Source of the DNA: Maniola hyperantus
Lineage: Eukaryota; Arthropoda; Insecta; Lepidoptera; Nymphalidae
Assembly (NCBI RefSeq): GCF_902806685.2
Contig: NC_048541.1
Span: 14,022,662-14,086,661 of the forward strand
Reading direction: 5' to 3'
DNA length: 64,000 nt
Shown: positions 52,549 through 63,185 of the stretch, one piece after another
Layout of the letters: every line of letters begins with the position of its first letter
Numbering within the stretch: the stretch's first letter is position 1
Made by a program: the position numbers and the translations under genes
The notes under the pieces: model-generated
Databases searched by the model: none
What the model was told of the DNA's origin: nothing
The model's input: only the letters and a program-made list of their open reading frames with translations

Positions 52549-53252
52549 ATAACGAAGGCCTTTATGGTGCATTGCTGTGTGCTGTTGCCTTAGTGTGATA
52601 AGTACGATTTCCAGCTGATTCCAGCAAGAAGGTAACAATAAAATTGTACTAGGGTGCAAAGGTGGCCTTATCACTCAAGTGATCTTTTAAAGGCCACTTT
52701 CGTTTGAAAAAGCAACAATTTGTCTAGCGACATGTCGCAAACCTTATCCTAGTTACTCTTGACAGGGGAGGTACAGTCCATTTCCACGGATTGCCTAAAT
52801 GTCGTATCGCGTGAGGATAATTAGGATTGTTTAATTTGGGACCGTACTTCATAAAGCCTTTTGTATTATCCCGAACACGTTGACAGACTCGTTATATTAA
52901 TTGATCCCCGAGAGGTTTCCGCGTCTCTGATGTTTCATTTTCTTTGTTCGAGAGTCAGATCTTGAATGAATGAGACAATGCGCGATTAATTTGCTAAGTG
53001 TGTGCTGAAATTCTGGCTCCGAATCCTACCACGCGATTCTATTTAAAGATAGACAAAGAGAAATCTTTGTAGTTACACCACTTTCAAGTTTTAACCTAAA
53101 ATTACGAGTGAGGCTATTATTGCCTCAACAACAGCGATAGGCGAAAAGAGTGCAGTGACGAGAGCGAAGCGATAACACAATACGCATTTATTCATATGAT
53201 CACATAATATGATAAAGACGTATGCTATACAAAGTGATAGTTAGAGGCTACC
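52549..53252. other. No gene seen
   Basis: 'gcaaaggtggccttatcact' (52657) and 'ttttaaaggccactttcg' (52686) form a short stem. Nothing else assigned. Confidence 0.4.
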
Positions 53253-53698
53253 AATCCAATCCAATCCAATCCATCAGCCTGTTTGCGTCCACTGCTGGAC
53301 ATAGGCCTTTCCAAGAGCGCGCCACCAAACACGGTCCTCCGCTTTCCTCATCCATCCGCTGCCCACTACCTTGTTCAGGTCATCGGTCCAGCGGGTTGGA
53401 GGTCGTCCCACACTGCGCTTACCGGTACGCGGTCTCCACTCCAGAACACGTCGGCCGTCGGTTCTGCGACAGACATGACCTGCCCATTGCCACTTCAGCT
53501 TGCTAATCCTTTGAGCTATGTCGGTCACTTTTGTTCTTCTGCGAATTTCCTCGTTCCGGATTTTATCCCTGAGAGTGATACCCAACATAGCTCGCTCCAT
53601 AGCACGCTGAGCGACTTTTAGTTTGTGGACGAGACCAACTGTAAGTGTCCACGTTTCCGCTCCATACGTCATCACAGGTAGGACACATTCATTGAAGA
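53253..53698 (-). mobile_element. RTE-type LINE, 5'-truncated with intact C-terminal frame
   Basis: The minus strand is open for about 140 codons of the C-terminal part of an RTE-clade endonuclease/reverse transcriptase. Readable pieces are VFNECVLPVMTYGAETWTL, KVAQRAMERAMLGITLRDK, KWQWAGHVCRR, GRPPTRWTDDLNKVVGSGW and LGKAYVQQWTQTG before the stop. The catalytic RT core and the endonuclease are absent. The 3' tail is (CCAAT/ATTGG)n at 53253-53275, different from the (GAT)n tail of the other RTE copies. The uninterrupted frame suggests a recent insertion. Confidence 0.87.
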
Positions 53699-53706
53699 CC
53701 TTAGTT

Positions 53707-53822
53707 TTTAAGGCTTTGCGAGGCTACGGCCGTGGCTATTACCTTACCAGCAAAGCCTTACCGCCAAGCGATTTTGCGTTTCGGTACGATGCCGTGTAGA
53801 AACCAAAGGGGCATAGGTTTAG
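53707..53822 (+). mobile_element. SINE-C, internal fragment
   Basis: 'aggctacggccgtggctatt' and 'tttcggtacgatgccgtgta', cut at both sides and adjoining the RTE 5' end. Confidence 0.68.
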
Positions 53823-54379
53823 TACTCTAATACACATCTACTTGCAGCTCTGAAAAATCGGATTTCAAAACTACATGCTTTACCAAATTCTATTTTTCTA
53901 AAACGTAGCATAAGTTATTAGATACGGCTACAAAAAACAAAAAAAAGATAACCTTTTACGCAAAACGGAACGTCGCATTTGATTTACAACATACGTATCG
54001 ACATCCCCTTTGCAACGTTTTCGTTCAAATTGAACCAATTCGCTGAGGTACAATTCCTTCCTTAAATTATGAGTTTGGTTCGGTCACGGGATGTGACAGG
54101 TAATTTTGCGAATGGAACGAATGAAAGTAGCAACTCATGCTATTTCGGACTCCATTAGAGAAAAGGATATTGGAACATGGGACGCAAATATTTCAAAGGG
54201 AAGATGTGAGAGCCTTTTTTTAAAAATACGGGAACATGGGTGCTCGAAATACGTATGCTACACATTTATTTATTCAGATTAGGCTCGATTACACCAAATC
54301 CCATGCGATCGTGGTGCGTTGTCCTGTTTTTTGCGTTGTCGTACTATAAGGTAATCAGTAGGGTGATTTCGTACAACCT
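53823..54379. other. No gene seen
   Basis: Noncoding, no recognised repeat. Confidence 0.4.
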
Positions 54380-54548
54380 GCATCAATCATTATTACAGTC
54401 TCAATTGTTGTGATTGGCTGATTTTGTGCTATTCTTGTTGCAACAATGTATTATAGCCAATAGTGAGCGAGTGTCAACCAATCAGAGGTGGTTGCGATCG
54501 TGACATTGTAGCTGTTATTCTACCGCAATCGCGCTGCAGATCGGGATG
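54380..54548. repeat. REP-8 repeat copy
   Basis: 'ttgttgtgattggctgattt', 'ttcttgttgcaacaatgtat' and 'aaccaatcagaggtggttgc' match 21069-21230. Partly self-complementary words (attggctga/caaccaat) suggest a MITE. Confidence 0.6.
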
Positions 54549-55321
54549 ATGATCAAATGTAGACTCAGGCCACAGACGTCCAGAAACAGATTTAAGCATG
54601 CAGTTCAGAAATTTCTGATGTTTTATCAACAGTGGATTCTTATGTCTTTATCTGTAGTTTAATGTCTTTTTATTTTTACTTACAATATTAATAGCCAAAT
54701 AAGCCTAGCCACGTGAACAATATAGTTACCTACACATGTCCGCATAATGACATGCAACTGCAAGACCTATACAGTCTGATAAACGCTTGTAGGGTCGGAT
54801 CTTAAAATATAATTTACAAATGGTTTTAAAAACGGCATAGGTAGGTACGTATTGGAAAATGGTGGTGAATTATTAAGTGATTTGAAGAGGCTATGGGATA
54901 AAATCTAAATTAATATAGGAAGTTACATAATACTTACTTACTTAATAGGTAGTATTGATGTTTAAAAAGTTTAGGAATCTCTTAACTTTAACGAAAATAA
55001 TGTAATCAAAAAGTAAAAATTCCAATTGAAAGGAAATATTGTAACAAAAGCGAGAAAAGCAAATATTTACACAATAATTTCATGAGCCCATTTAAAACAT
55101 AAATAACGAAAATAATTGTTACGAAAGGTAATGAGAAATAAATAGGAATGATTAATTGAAGAGAAATTAAAAGCGGCGAATAATCTAAAAGTCATTTAAT
55201 GTTCGCGAATCTCGTCGTTCCGACAAATTAGTTAAGTTCGCTTCTAAAGGCCTTTTTATTAAGGTAGAGTTCCAATTATAACGTCAGACGTCGATAAATA
55301 ATTAATTAGAGGTTAAAAAAG
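54549..55321. other. No gene seen; AT-rich
   Basis: No coding signature or shared repeat. Confidence 0.4.
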
Positions 55322-55735
55322 TCAAAACCGGCCAAGTGCGAGTCAGGCTCGCGCACCGAGGTTCAGTACTATAGTGGTATTTTTTCGGCATTTTGCACTA
55401 TAATTCAAAAACTATGATGCATAAAAATAAATAAAAATCTGTTTTAGAATGCACAGGTGAAGCACTTTCATATGATACCCACTTGATATAGTTATCTTAG
55501 TTCGAAAATTGAAAATACTAATTATTAATTTATGACCACAATTTCATTTTTTTTTGTGTGATGTAACCATTTGTGGTTCAGAGTTTTCTGATTTTTTCCC
55601 TAAAGCCAGCTATAAGACTCACCTACCTTCCAAATTTCATGATTCTAGGTCATCGGGAACTAACATGTAGGTTTCTTGACAGACCCACAGACAGACAGAC
55701 AGACAATAAAGTGATCCTAAAAATAATTAATTTTC
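55322..55735 (-). mobile_element. REP-3 interspersed repeat
   Basis: The reverse complement ends 'gactcgcacttggccggttt' at 55322 and carries (CTGT)n near 55685-55706. The 5' 'agggttccgtacc' start is lost. Confidence 0.8.
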
Positions 55736-55737
55736 CG

Positions 55738-56005
55738 TCATCATCATCATCATGATCAATCCATCGCCGCCGGCTCACTAGAGAGCACGGGTCTCCTCTC
55801 AGAGTGAGAAGGATTTTGGCCATAGTCTACCGCACTGGCCAAGTTCGAATTGGCAGACCTTTGAGAACATTATGGAGAACTCTCAGGCATGCCGGTTTTG
55901 TCACGATATTTTAATTCACCGCTAAAGCAAGTGATATTTAATTACTAAAAACGCACATAGGTACCTAACTCCGAAAAGTTAAAGTAGCCCCCAACCTCCT
56001 AACCC
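55738..56005 (-). mobile_element. SINE-A
   Basis: (CAT)n 55739-55752, then 'atcaatccatcgccgccggc', 'gagtgagaaggattttggcc' and a damaged head. Confidence 0.8.
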
Positions 56006-56149
56006 AGCTATCCCAGCTTCATAAAATACAGTAGTAATTTTACCTGGGTTAGAGTAAATACCTATAAGATTTTTCTATTTGAAAGTGAAAACGAATTTAT
56101 CTGGCGCTTTTTTTGCAAAGCAAACTATGGAAGTACCAGAAACATTCAC

Positions 56150-56318
56150 GGTTTAGAAACCAAATAAATCAGCGCCATCGCTTAAAACAATGTCTGCTGG
56201 CGTTTGAAATCCAGACGTCACTAAGGTCGCGTTGGTGCGTAAAAAACATGTATGCATCAATGAATCGGTGCCATTTTGCTTGCTTAATGACCCTGTCCAT
56301 ACAAAGTAATATATTATA
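56150..56318 (-). mobile_element. REP-4 interspersed repeat
   Basis: The reverse complement begins 'tattactttgtatggacagg' and has 'gacgtctggatttcaaacgc'. It is the only inverted REP-4 copy, and its 3' end is shortened. Confidence 0.73.
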
Positions 56319-56867
56319 AGTCAATGCTCAGAAAGTATCAAATTAAGAAAGGTCACCCATGCAATGGGCTAACCGAATTAAGTCTACGTGGGTAGTACCT
56401 CGCACGAGTGCACAGAGGATGTCGGTCAGCAGAGAGAAAGTGACTCGTAAGGGGAACCAAATGACAAATCTACACCAAAAAAGTCACTTTCTGATGACCG
56501 CGTCACAACCGCACTGCCAATAATGTTAGAAAAAGGTATGGGAGCAGGATGACAAAATAACACTATTTACTTAATAGAAATAAGCTTGCGTATTGCCGTG
56601 TGGCACCCAATACTCAAATCCACAGCGGTGCGGCGCCACAACGCACCGGTAACGCATCGTGTGGCCTCAGTCTTAGGTACTTTCTTTAAAAATATTAAAA
56701 AAAACATTTTTTAAGTCTACTAAAATACTCGTAATTGAATTGTTCCTATTTGCAAATCGCTTTGCAGCGCGAAATGTAATCGCTTTCCCTTGGCTTTTCG
56801 CATAAAATTAAGCCGTTCGCGTTATTTCAAGACAAAACATCTCGCATACCGTGCACCACATATTTTC
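56319..56867. other. No gene seen
   Basis: 'agaaagtgactcgta' (56435) and 'aaagtcactttct' (56479) pair as a stem. Otherwise unassigned. Confidence 0.4.
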
Positions 56868-56945
56868 AGTTAGGTTTTGCAACGAAATTTATGCTACATC
56901 ACAACATTACCGCAAGCTTGAATATTCATTACACGACGGCAGTAT
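56868..56945. repeat. REP-9 repeat copy
   Basis: 'taggttttgcaacgaaattt', 'atgctacatcacaacattac' and 'gaatattcattaca'. Confidence 0.5.
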
Positions 56946-57037
56946 TTATAGTGATGGTCGCTATTCGAGAAACATTATACTCATGCCTTGGTTATCCCAC
57001 GAAGTGTTATAGCCACAGAATAAGTAGGTACATATTC

Positions 57038-57150
57038 ATCTCAACCCATCGCCGGCCCACTACTGGACACGAGTCTCCTCCCTGAACGAGAGTTTAGGTA
57101 CGTTTAGGCCGTAGTTTAGCACACTGGCCAAGTGCGGACCAGCAGATTAG
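57038..57150 (-). mobile_element. SINE-A, 3' fragment, worn
   Basis: 'catctcaacccatcgccgg', 'cactactggacacgagtctc' and 'cactggccaagtgcgg'. Confidence 0.65.
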
Positions 57151-57477
57151 TGCCAGAGTCGGACTCGCACACGAAGGGTTTCGTACCATCATAGAAGAAA
57201 TAACACTTTTTAACGTTTATTATTTGTTGTTATAGCGACAATAGAAATACAATTCTGTGAAAATTTCAGCTCTCGGTTCCCGAGATACAGCCCGCTGACA
57301 GACAAACGGATAGACGGACGAACGGACAGCGGAGTCTTAGTTATAGGCGCCGTCCTATTGTCATCGCTCGTGCGATGATGCGTGCGTCCGACGATAATGA
57401 TCGCGCGTCCCGTGCGTTCAAACAAACTGTGTTCTACTGAATGTCCTATTGAAGATCGCGCGATCATGCGATGCGTT

Positions 57478-58647
57478 TGTTATATTACGATAAAATTGGA
57501 TACATAATTATTATGCTAAAATTCATCTAATCATAAACTTGGGAGTCCGAAATAAATATTTGTTGTGATATTTAAAACAAAATCGTTATTCCGTTTCCGG
57601 ATTCAATGTCAATGTACGGAAAGGGTATGATTTAAATAGTATCTTTCTTGTATGTTGTTTAATTTAATATTTAGGAATGTGACAATACGATAAATAATAT
57701 TATGTGAATTGTCAATACTGATAACTAATTATTCATCGTAAATTAAATACTGTCAATGTACTAAGAGTGACATTATACTAAGCTATTGTCAACATACAGT
57801 TGGCAATAGCTATTATGTGAAATAATAATGTTGTGTAAACTGTCCATTTAAGTTGCTTATTATTATTGTAAATTATTAATACGTAGACCATCAATGTTAC
57901 TGATTTATTATTGTAAATCGGGTGTGTCGACATACCTTTTGTCAACAAACCTAAAATAAATAATGATTAATATTAAGATCATGTGATAGTCGACATCCGC
58001 CCTGTTTGCGATGGCAGTGTTATAAAAGTACCCTACCTCGACAGAGAGGGGACAGTCTTGTATCGACAGCCCAGAGCAAACACAGCGGACCTTACTGAAG
58101 TTAAGTATTCTTATATTGTATTATAATGTAATGTAATCATTTGCCTTTTATAGGTTACCTGTTGTAACTGTGTACCAAATATGTACTTACTACTTTACTC
58201 AACGTTCTAATGTTTTAAAAGATGTGTGTTATGGAGTTTCTTTGCCCTTTCTTCTCCATGACTAAACACCTTAGCGAAATGGGTGGTAGATTCATTTTAA
58301 TATAAATAGATCAATGCTGAACAATACAATTCAATTATTATTGGACTTGGTTGGTTTTACTTCTGTATTTATCACCTACCCTCTTGTGCTATTTATTTTA
58401 TACATTGAGATAAAAGTAAACACTAGGTTGTTAGCTTCTAATTATTATAGAATCCTGTTTAGATGATTAAGATTCTTACTTTGAAATAATACAGCAGATG
58501 CTTTGCTTGATTTTTAATTACTTAGTATTTGGCCTTACCTGACAAATAATTGATAAATGATAACTTTCATTAGTAATCATTGGATTTAATTTATCATCAC
58601 TATTAAAGCCCACTGTCTTAACTTCTCTTTTTATACTAAATTTGTCA
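57478..58647 (+). repeat. 5' LTR with TATA box
   Basis: 1170 bp. TATAAAA at 58021, followed 25-35 bp later by 'ggggacagtcttg', is a plausible Pol II start region (U3/R border). The upstream part has several short inverted words ('gacaatac/gtattgtc'-like). Orientation is assumed plus from the TATA box and the following primer site. Confidence 0.82.
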
Positions 58648-58664
58648 TCAGAAGTGGGATACGA
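58648..58664 (+). promoter_or_regulatory. Putative primer-binding site (tRNA-Leu-like)
   Basis: 'tcagaagtgggatacga' directly follows the 5' LTR. It resembles the complement of insect tRNA-Leu 3' sequence (TCAGAAGTGGGATTCGA), but the usual leading TGG, which pairs with CCA, is missing. The match is from memory. Confidence 0.5.
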
Positions 58665-59726
58665 TAATTCTTTTCTTGTCGCAATACTAATACTTTTCAA
58701 ATGCTTTCAGTAATCGTGGATGTGGCCTCTCCTCGAAGCGACAGGCTGCCACCTGTCGTCGGCGGCACGTGGTGTTCGTGTCCGATGATCCCAAAGCACC
58801 CTGCAGCGCTTTTGTCATCGGCACTTGGTGCTCGTGTGGCACCTTTGGTTAGAACGTCGCTTCAATTTTGAAAGATAAGTGAAGTGTATTTATGTGCTGC
58901 TTTAAAGTGAACTTTGTGCAACTTTTAACGTTAAACCACGTGTTTGTGGTATAATTTATTTGGATAAGAATAAGTCTAGTTAGAGGTCAGATTGGCCGAA
59001 CGGTTTTTGATAAAGTATATAACAATGTGAAATCATTTAGAAAGTTATGATATACCGAAACAATAATAATAATCAAATCAGTAGGTTTGCTTTTGAGAAA
59101 TTGCATCGTACTTACAACTCGAAACTTGAAGAAATTACCTTATTCTGATTTATGTAACTTAAACATAAACTATATTTATTTATTTATTTTGCTTCTTAAA
59201 ATAACTCGACCATTTATCTTCTCTTAAAACAACACAAAAGAGATGGTCCATTCAAGTAACTTTTATTATTTAACTAAATTACTTTTTTTAGCAACGTAAG
59301 GCAGATTACCTGCTCAAGTTTTTTCTGTTCAGTAATGCTATCAGAACATTTTAATTTTATAAATACCTACGTTACGTGTTATCAATTTATTCTTGTTTTG
59401 AGTTGGTTTGCATACACTACACTTGTTTATAAGACATAATCAACAAAGAAAACATATTCTCTTCTACTCTAATTTCGGTCTGACGTCTATCCTAGTTTTT
59501 ATGACAGTAACATTGACATTGAATCATTGAATATCGTTTTGTGAATGAAGCAATCTTATATTTTTTTATGTCGGTACTTTTGTTGCCGCTGTTCATTTAA
59601 GTTCACTGGCTGCATTTTTCTATTTTCCTATGTACTTCGGGAACGAAGTACTTATCAAGATGGCCGAATTGTAATAAAACATTCTAATAATTTATGCTAA
59701 ATGACAGAAGCAGAACAGACAAAAAA
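58665..59726. other. LTR-element leader, noncoding
   Basis: There is no long frame. 'tgtacttcgggaacgaagta' (about 59631-59650) is a 20-bp near-perfect palindrome followed by 'cttatcaagatggccg'. It recurs just before the 3' LTR. Confidence 0.5.
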
Positions 59727-59733
59727 AAAAAAG

Positions 59734-59765
<32 letters not shown>

Positions 59766-59767
59766 GG
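59727..59767. repeat. A-rich then T-rich tract
   Basis: A10-11 runs broken by single G, then about T14 (59753-59765). This could form a hairpin directly before the tandem array. Confidence 0.6.
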
Positions 59768-59775
59768 CATACGAT

Positions 59776-60005
59776 ACAAAATGTTAAGACTCCCAATGGG
59801 ACAAAATGTTAAGACTCACTATGTGACAAATGTTAAGACTCCCAATGGGACAAAATGTTAAGACTCGCTATGTGACAAATGTTAAGACTCCCAATGGGAC
59901 AAAATGTTAAGACTCACTATGTGACAAAATGTTAAGACTCCCAATGGGACAAAATGTTAAGACTCGCAATATGACAAAATGTTAAGACTCCCAATGGGAC
60001 AAAGT
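59776..60005 (+). repeat. Nine-unit tandem array, 24-25 bp, two alternating types
   Basis: Each unit is 'acaaaatgttaagactc' plus either 'ccaatggg' or 'rctatgtg'. The two types alternate along the array, so the higher-order period is about 50 bp. Confidence 0.88.
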
Positions 60006-60545
60006 TAGTGAGGTCTGCCTGGTGCTAATCATTGCTAGTACTAAGTAATCATTTTGTTGGTCTAGTAATGTTAGATGGCTCGACTTGATTACACCTGCAC
60101 TGGTGTGATACATCCAGTAATGTCCTGGTAGCAGTTAGGACAGTTAGTTAGGCTGCCTGGCGCTTATCATTACTAGACCCACTGCAAAAAAAAAAAAAAA
60201 GAGTGGTTAGTAATGTTAAATGGCTTGACTTGACAATGCTGGTATTACACCATTGGTGTGATACATCTTATTGGTGCTAATCCAGTAATGTCCTGGTAGC
60301 AGTTAGGACAGTTAGTTAGGCTGCCTGGCGCTTATCATTACTAGACCCACTGAAAAAAAAAAAAAAAAAAAAGAGTGGTTAGTAATGTTAAATGGCTTGA
60401 CTTGACAGTGCTGGTATTACACCATTGGTGTGATACATCTTATTGGTGCTACTCCAGTAATGTCCTGGTAGCGGTTAGGCCAGTTAGTTAGGGCTGCTGG
60501 CACTAATCATTACTAGTACCAATAAAAAAAAAAAGTTAAAAAATA
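60006..60545 (+). repeat. Minisatellite, about 170-bp unit, three units, with A-runs
   Basis: 'ccagtaatgtcctggtagc' starts at 60114, 60282 and 60454. Each unit carries 'cattactagacccactg' (or a variant), an A-run (15, 20 and 11 bases) and 'gttagtaatgttaaatggc'. The last unit is the most diverged. Confidence 0.85.
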
Positions 60546-60751
60546 TTGGTTGGTAATGTTAGACGGCTTGTTTGGACGGTGCCAGTAAGTAGCGAGGTCT
60601 AGTAATGACCTCTACTGGGCAAGAGTCTAGTACAAGACCCCTTGCTTTATAAAACTAATAATAATTTAAAAAAAAACTATACATATTATACAAAAAAAAA
60701 AATTAAATTATGGGGCGCAGCCAGTTAGGGACAGTTAAACTAGGTAGCTGT

Positions 60752-60820
60752 AGCTTATAGATCTTTTTAGCTTATAGATCTTCCTTAGCTTATAGATCTT
60801 TTTAGCTTACAGTTATTTTT
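60752..60820 (+). repeat. Short tandem repeat (agcttatagatcttttt)
   Basis: About four units of 17-18 bp at 60752-60820, the last degenerate. Confidence 0.75.
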
Positions 60821-60867
60821 TTTTATTTAGCTCTTAGCTAGATTTTTTTTTTCTTTTCTTTCTAATT

Positions 60868-60909
60868 TCCCTATGTACTTCGGGAACGAAGTACTTGTCA
60901 GTATGGCCG
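60868..60909 (+). repeat. Second copy of the palindromic motif, abutting the 3' LTR
   Basis: 'tgtacttcgggaacgaagta' then 'cttgtcagtatggccg' repeats 59631-59670 and ends exactly where the 3' LTR begins. Confidence 0.7.
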
Positions 60910-62080
60910 TGTTATATTACGATAAAATTGGATACATAATTATTATGCTAAAATTCATCTAATCATAAACTTGGGAGTCCGAAATAAATATTTGTTGTGA
61001 TATTTAAAACAAAATCGTTATTCCGTTTCCGGATTCAATGTCAATGTACGGAAAGGGTATGATTTAAATAGTATCTTTCTTGTATGTTGTTTAATTTAAT
61101 ATTTAGGAATGTGACAATACGATAAATAATATTATGTGAATTGTCAATACTGATAACTAATTATTCATCGTAAATTAAATACTGTCAATGTACTAAGAGT
61201 GACATTATACTAAGCTATTGTCAACATACAGTTGGCAATAGCTATTATGTGAAATAATAATGTTGTGTAAACTGTCCATTTAAGTTGCTTATTATTATTG
61301 TAAATTATTAATACGTAGACCATCAATGTTACTGATTTTATTATTGTAAATCGGGTGTGTCGACATACCTTTTGTCAACAAACCTAAAATAAATAATGAT
61401 TAATATTAAGATCATGTGATAGTCGACATCCGCCCTGTTTGCGATGGCAGTGTTATAAAAGTACCCTACCTCGACAGAGAGGGGACAGTCTTGTATCGAC
61501 AGCCCAGAGCAAACACAGCGGACCTTACTGAAGTTAAGTATTCTTATATTGTATTATAATGTAATGTAATCATTTGCCTTTTATAGGTTACCTGTTGTAA
61601 CTGTGTACCAAATATGTACTTACTACTTTACTCAACGTTCTAATGTTTTAAAAGATGTGTGTTATGGAGTTTCTTTGCCCTTTCTTCTCCATGACTAAAC
61701 ACCTTAGCGAAATGGGTGGTAGATTCATTTTAATATAAATAGATCAATGCTGAACAATACAATTCAATTATTATTGGACTTGGTTGGTTTTACTTCTGTA
61801 TTTATCACCTACCCTCTTGTGCTATTTATTTTATACATTGAGATAAAAGTAAACACTAGGTTGTTAGCTTCTAATTATTATAGAATCCTGTTTAGATGAT
61901 TAAGATTCTTACTTTGAAATAATACAGCAGATGCTTTGCTTGATTTTTAATTACTTAGTATTTGGCCTTACCTGACAAATAATTGATAAATGATAACTTT
62001 CATTAGTAATCATTGGATTTAATTTATCATCACTATTAAAGCCCACTGTCTTAACTTCTCTTTTTATACTAAATTTGTCA
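60910..62080 (+). repeat. 3' LTR
   Basis: 1171 bp, identical by eye to the 5' LTR except for one extra T in a T-run. It ends TTTGTCA and is followed by the target duplication CGTT. Confidence 0.85.
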
Positions 62081-62190
62081 CGTTCATATTGTCTATTCAT
62101 CGCACGATGAAATGACATCGCATCATCGCGCGAGCGATGCCAATAGGACGGCGCCATAGGGTCCCATTGACATCCTCCGGGTACCCAAAA

Positions 62191-62375
62191 CTGTTACAAC
62201 TATAAACAACCGTTTCTAGATCACTGATGTTAGAAATCATGTTATAAATATTAAAATTTGTAGAGTTAAATACTATGGCCATAATTAATAGAGCGCATTA
62301 AATATAATATGAAGGAAACATTTGATTGAATGTAGAATATTGCAACCTAAACCTTATGTGATTCATTCAATCAAA
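62191..62375. other. No gene; short palindrome
   Basis: 'aacatttgattgaatg' (62318) and 'cattcaatcaaatgtt' (62363) are exact inverted copies around a 29-bp loop. Confidence 0.5.
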
Positions 62376-62713
62376 TGTTGTTGACAATACACATCCCTAA
62401 ATTGCATATCTATTTAAAGTAACTTACTTACTAAGTTTGTTAATCGTTAAAATTACTACAATTATTTATCAAAGTAGTATTACATATATTTGTTTGTTAA
62501 CATAATAATGACTTTAATTAAGATACGTTGAAAACGAATCTTAAGGAATGAACGAAGGTAACTTCACGTCATTTCGATTAATGTCTGAGTTCATTCATGA
62601 TAAACGATATAAAAAGCCGTGTGGCCGAATAGGCAAGTAATTCTGTAATGAAAACCGACAAATAAACTTGTGGAATCGTCTTCGAGTTATTTTTCCTTCG
62701 TGGTCTCCTTACA
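62376..62713 (+). repeat. Putative LTR of a second retrotransposon
   Basis: It runs from 'tgttgttgacaatac' to 'ggtctccttaca', so TG...CA. It contains TATAAAA (62608) and AATAAA (62661) in LTR order, and is directly followed by a primer-site-like sequence. The exact start is uncertain by a few bases. The partner LTR would lie outside the window. Confidence 0.55.
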
Positions 62714-62730
62714 TCAGAAGCAGGGATCGA
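62714..62730 (+). promoter_or_regulatory. Putative primer-binding site of the second LTR element
   Basis: 'tcagaagcagggatcga' follows the LTR end at once and is nearly the same as the site at 58648. Two LTR elements in one locus thus seem to use the same type of primer. Confidence 0.5.
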
Positions 62731-63185
62731 TCGGCTGAACGCAGGTAATAAGTGATTTTTTTTATTGTGTGAATAAGTCTAAAGCGATTTGAAAATTGAG
62801 ATGTTTTTTTTTGTGTTTTAAACCTGTTCATTAATATCCATTTATGGAGTTAATTATGGAAATACCCACCACCTTCAAAAGATAATTTACGAAAAGGAAA
62901 AAGGAACAAAATGAAACTTTGCTGAGATAGGAGTGATTTTTTTAATCTACCCGTATTTCATCGATTTCCATGTTTTGATCTTTCCGTGTTACTAACGTCT
63001 CTAACCGATCTACGTAGTTAACCGATTTTCAAACTATAAATAATTAAGTATGTTAAAATCTAACGCAATAACATTTATTTCTAAGTAATGTGTGTTTTTC
63101 ATCTACCCGCATTACATTGATTTACATGATCAAAATGTTTATTCGTCTTTTTTTTCTTTCGTTCTTTCATATCGAGGACGACGAT
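62731..63185. other. AT-rich leader, no gene seen
   Basis: Noncoding, T-rich. A sharp change to GC-rich DNA follows at about 63175. Confidence 0.4.

Larger units (their letters stand above)
57474..62084. mobile_element. Non-autonomous LTR retrotransposon, about 4.6 kb, young
   Basis: It has two direct LTRs (57478-58647 and 60910-62080), each starting TGTTATATTACG and ending TTTGTCA, so TG...CA. CGTT flanks both sides (57474-57477 and 62081-62084), a 4-bp target duplication. By eye the LTRs differ at only one base (a T-run near 57900 versus 61334), which points to a recent insertion. The 2.26-kb interior has no gag, protease, reverse transcriptase or integrase frame. It therefore depends on enzymes supplied by a relative, as LARD or TRIM-like elements do. 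No good polypurine tract is seen directly before the 3' LTR, which is unusual. Confidence 0.85.
57348..62155. mobile_element. GC-rich MITE split by an LTR retrotransposon
   Basis: The left arm, 'taggcgccgtcctattg' + 'tcatcgctcgtgcgatgatg', is inverted at the right, 'gcatcatcgcgcgagcgatg' + 'ccaataggacggcgcca'. Without the inserted retroelement the MITE is about 200 bp. Several CGCGATC-type palindromes lie inside the left part (57390-57477). Confidence 0.78.
57151..62190 (-). mobile_element. REP-3 copy split by a nested MITE + LTR element
   Basis: 57160-57347 is an inverted, diverged REP-3 ('cgttttaac..', 'cagcccgctgacagacaaac', 'acggacagcggagtcttag'). Its continuation resumes at 62156 with 'gggtcccattgacatcctcc' and 'gggtaccc'. 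That the two parts belong together follows from the usual order in this repeat, which I recall rather than computed. Confidence 0.6.

Noticed and set aside
53274..53621. Plus-strand frames at the RTE copy
   Set aside because: They are antisense shadows of the minus-strand RTE polyprotein end.
57210..57467. 85-codon minus-strand frame
   Set aside because: It crosses the border between REP-3 and the GC-rich MITE, so it cannot be a single gene.
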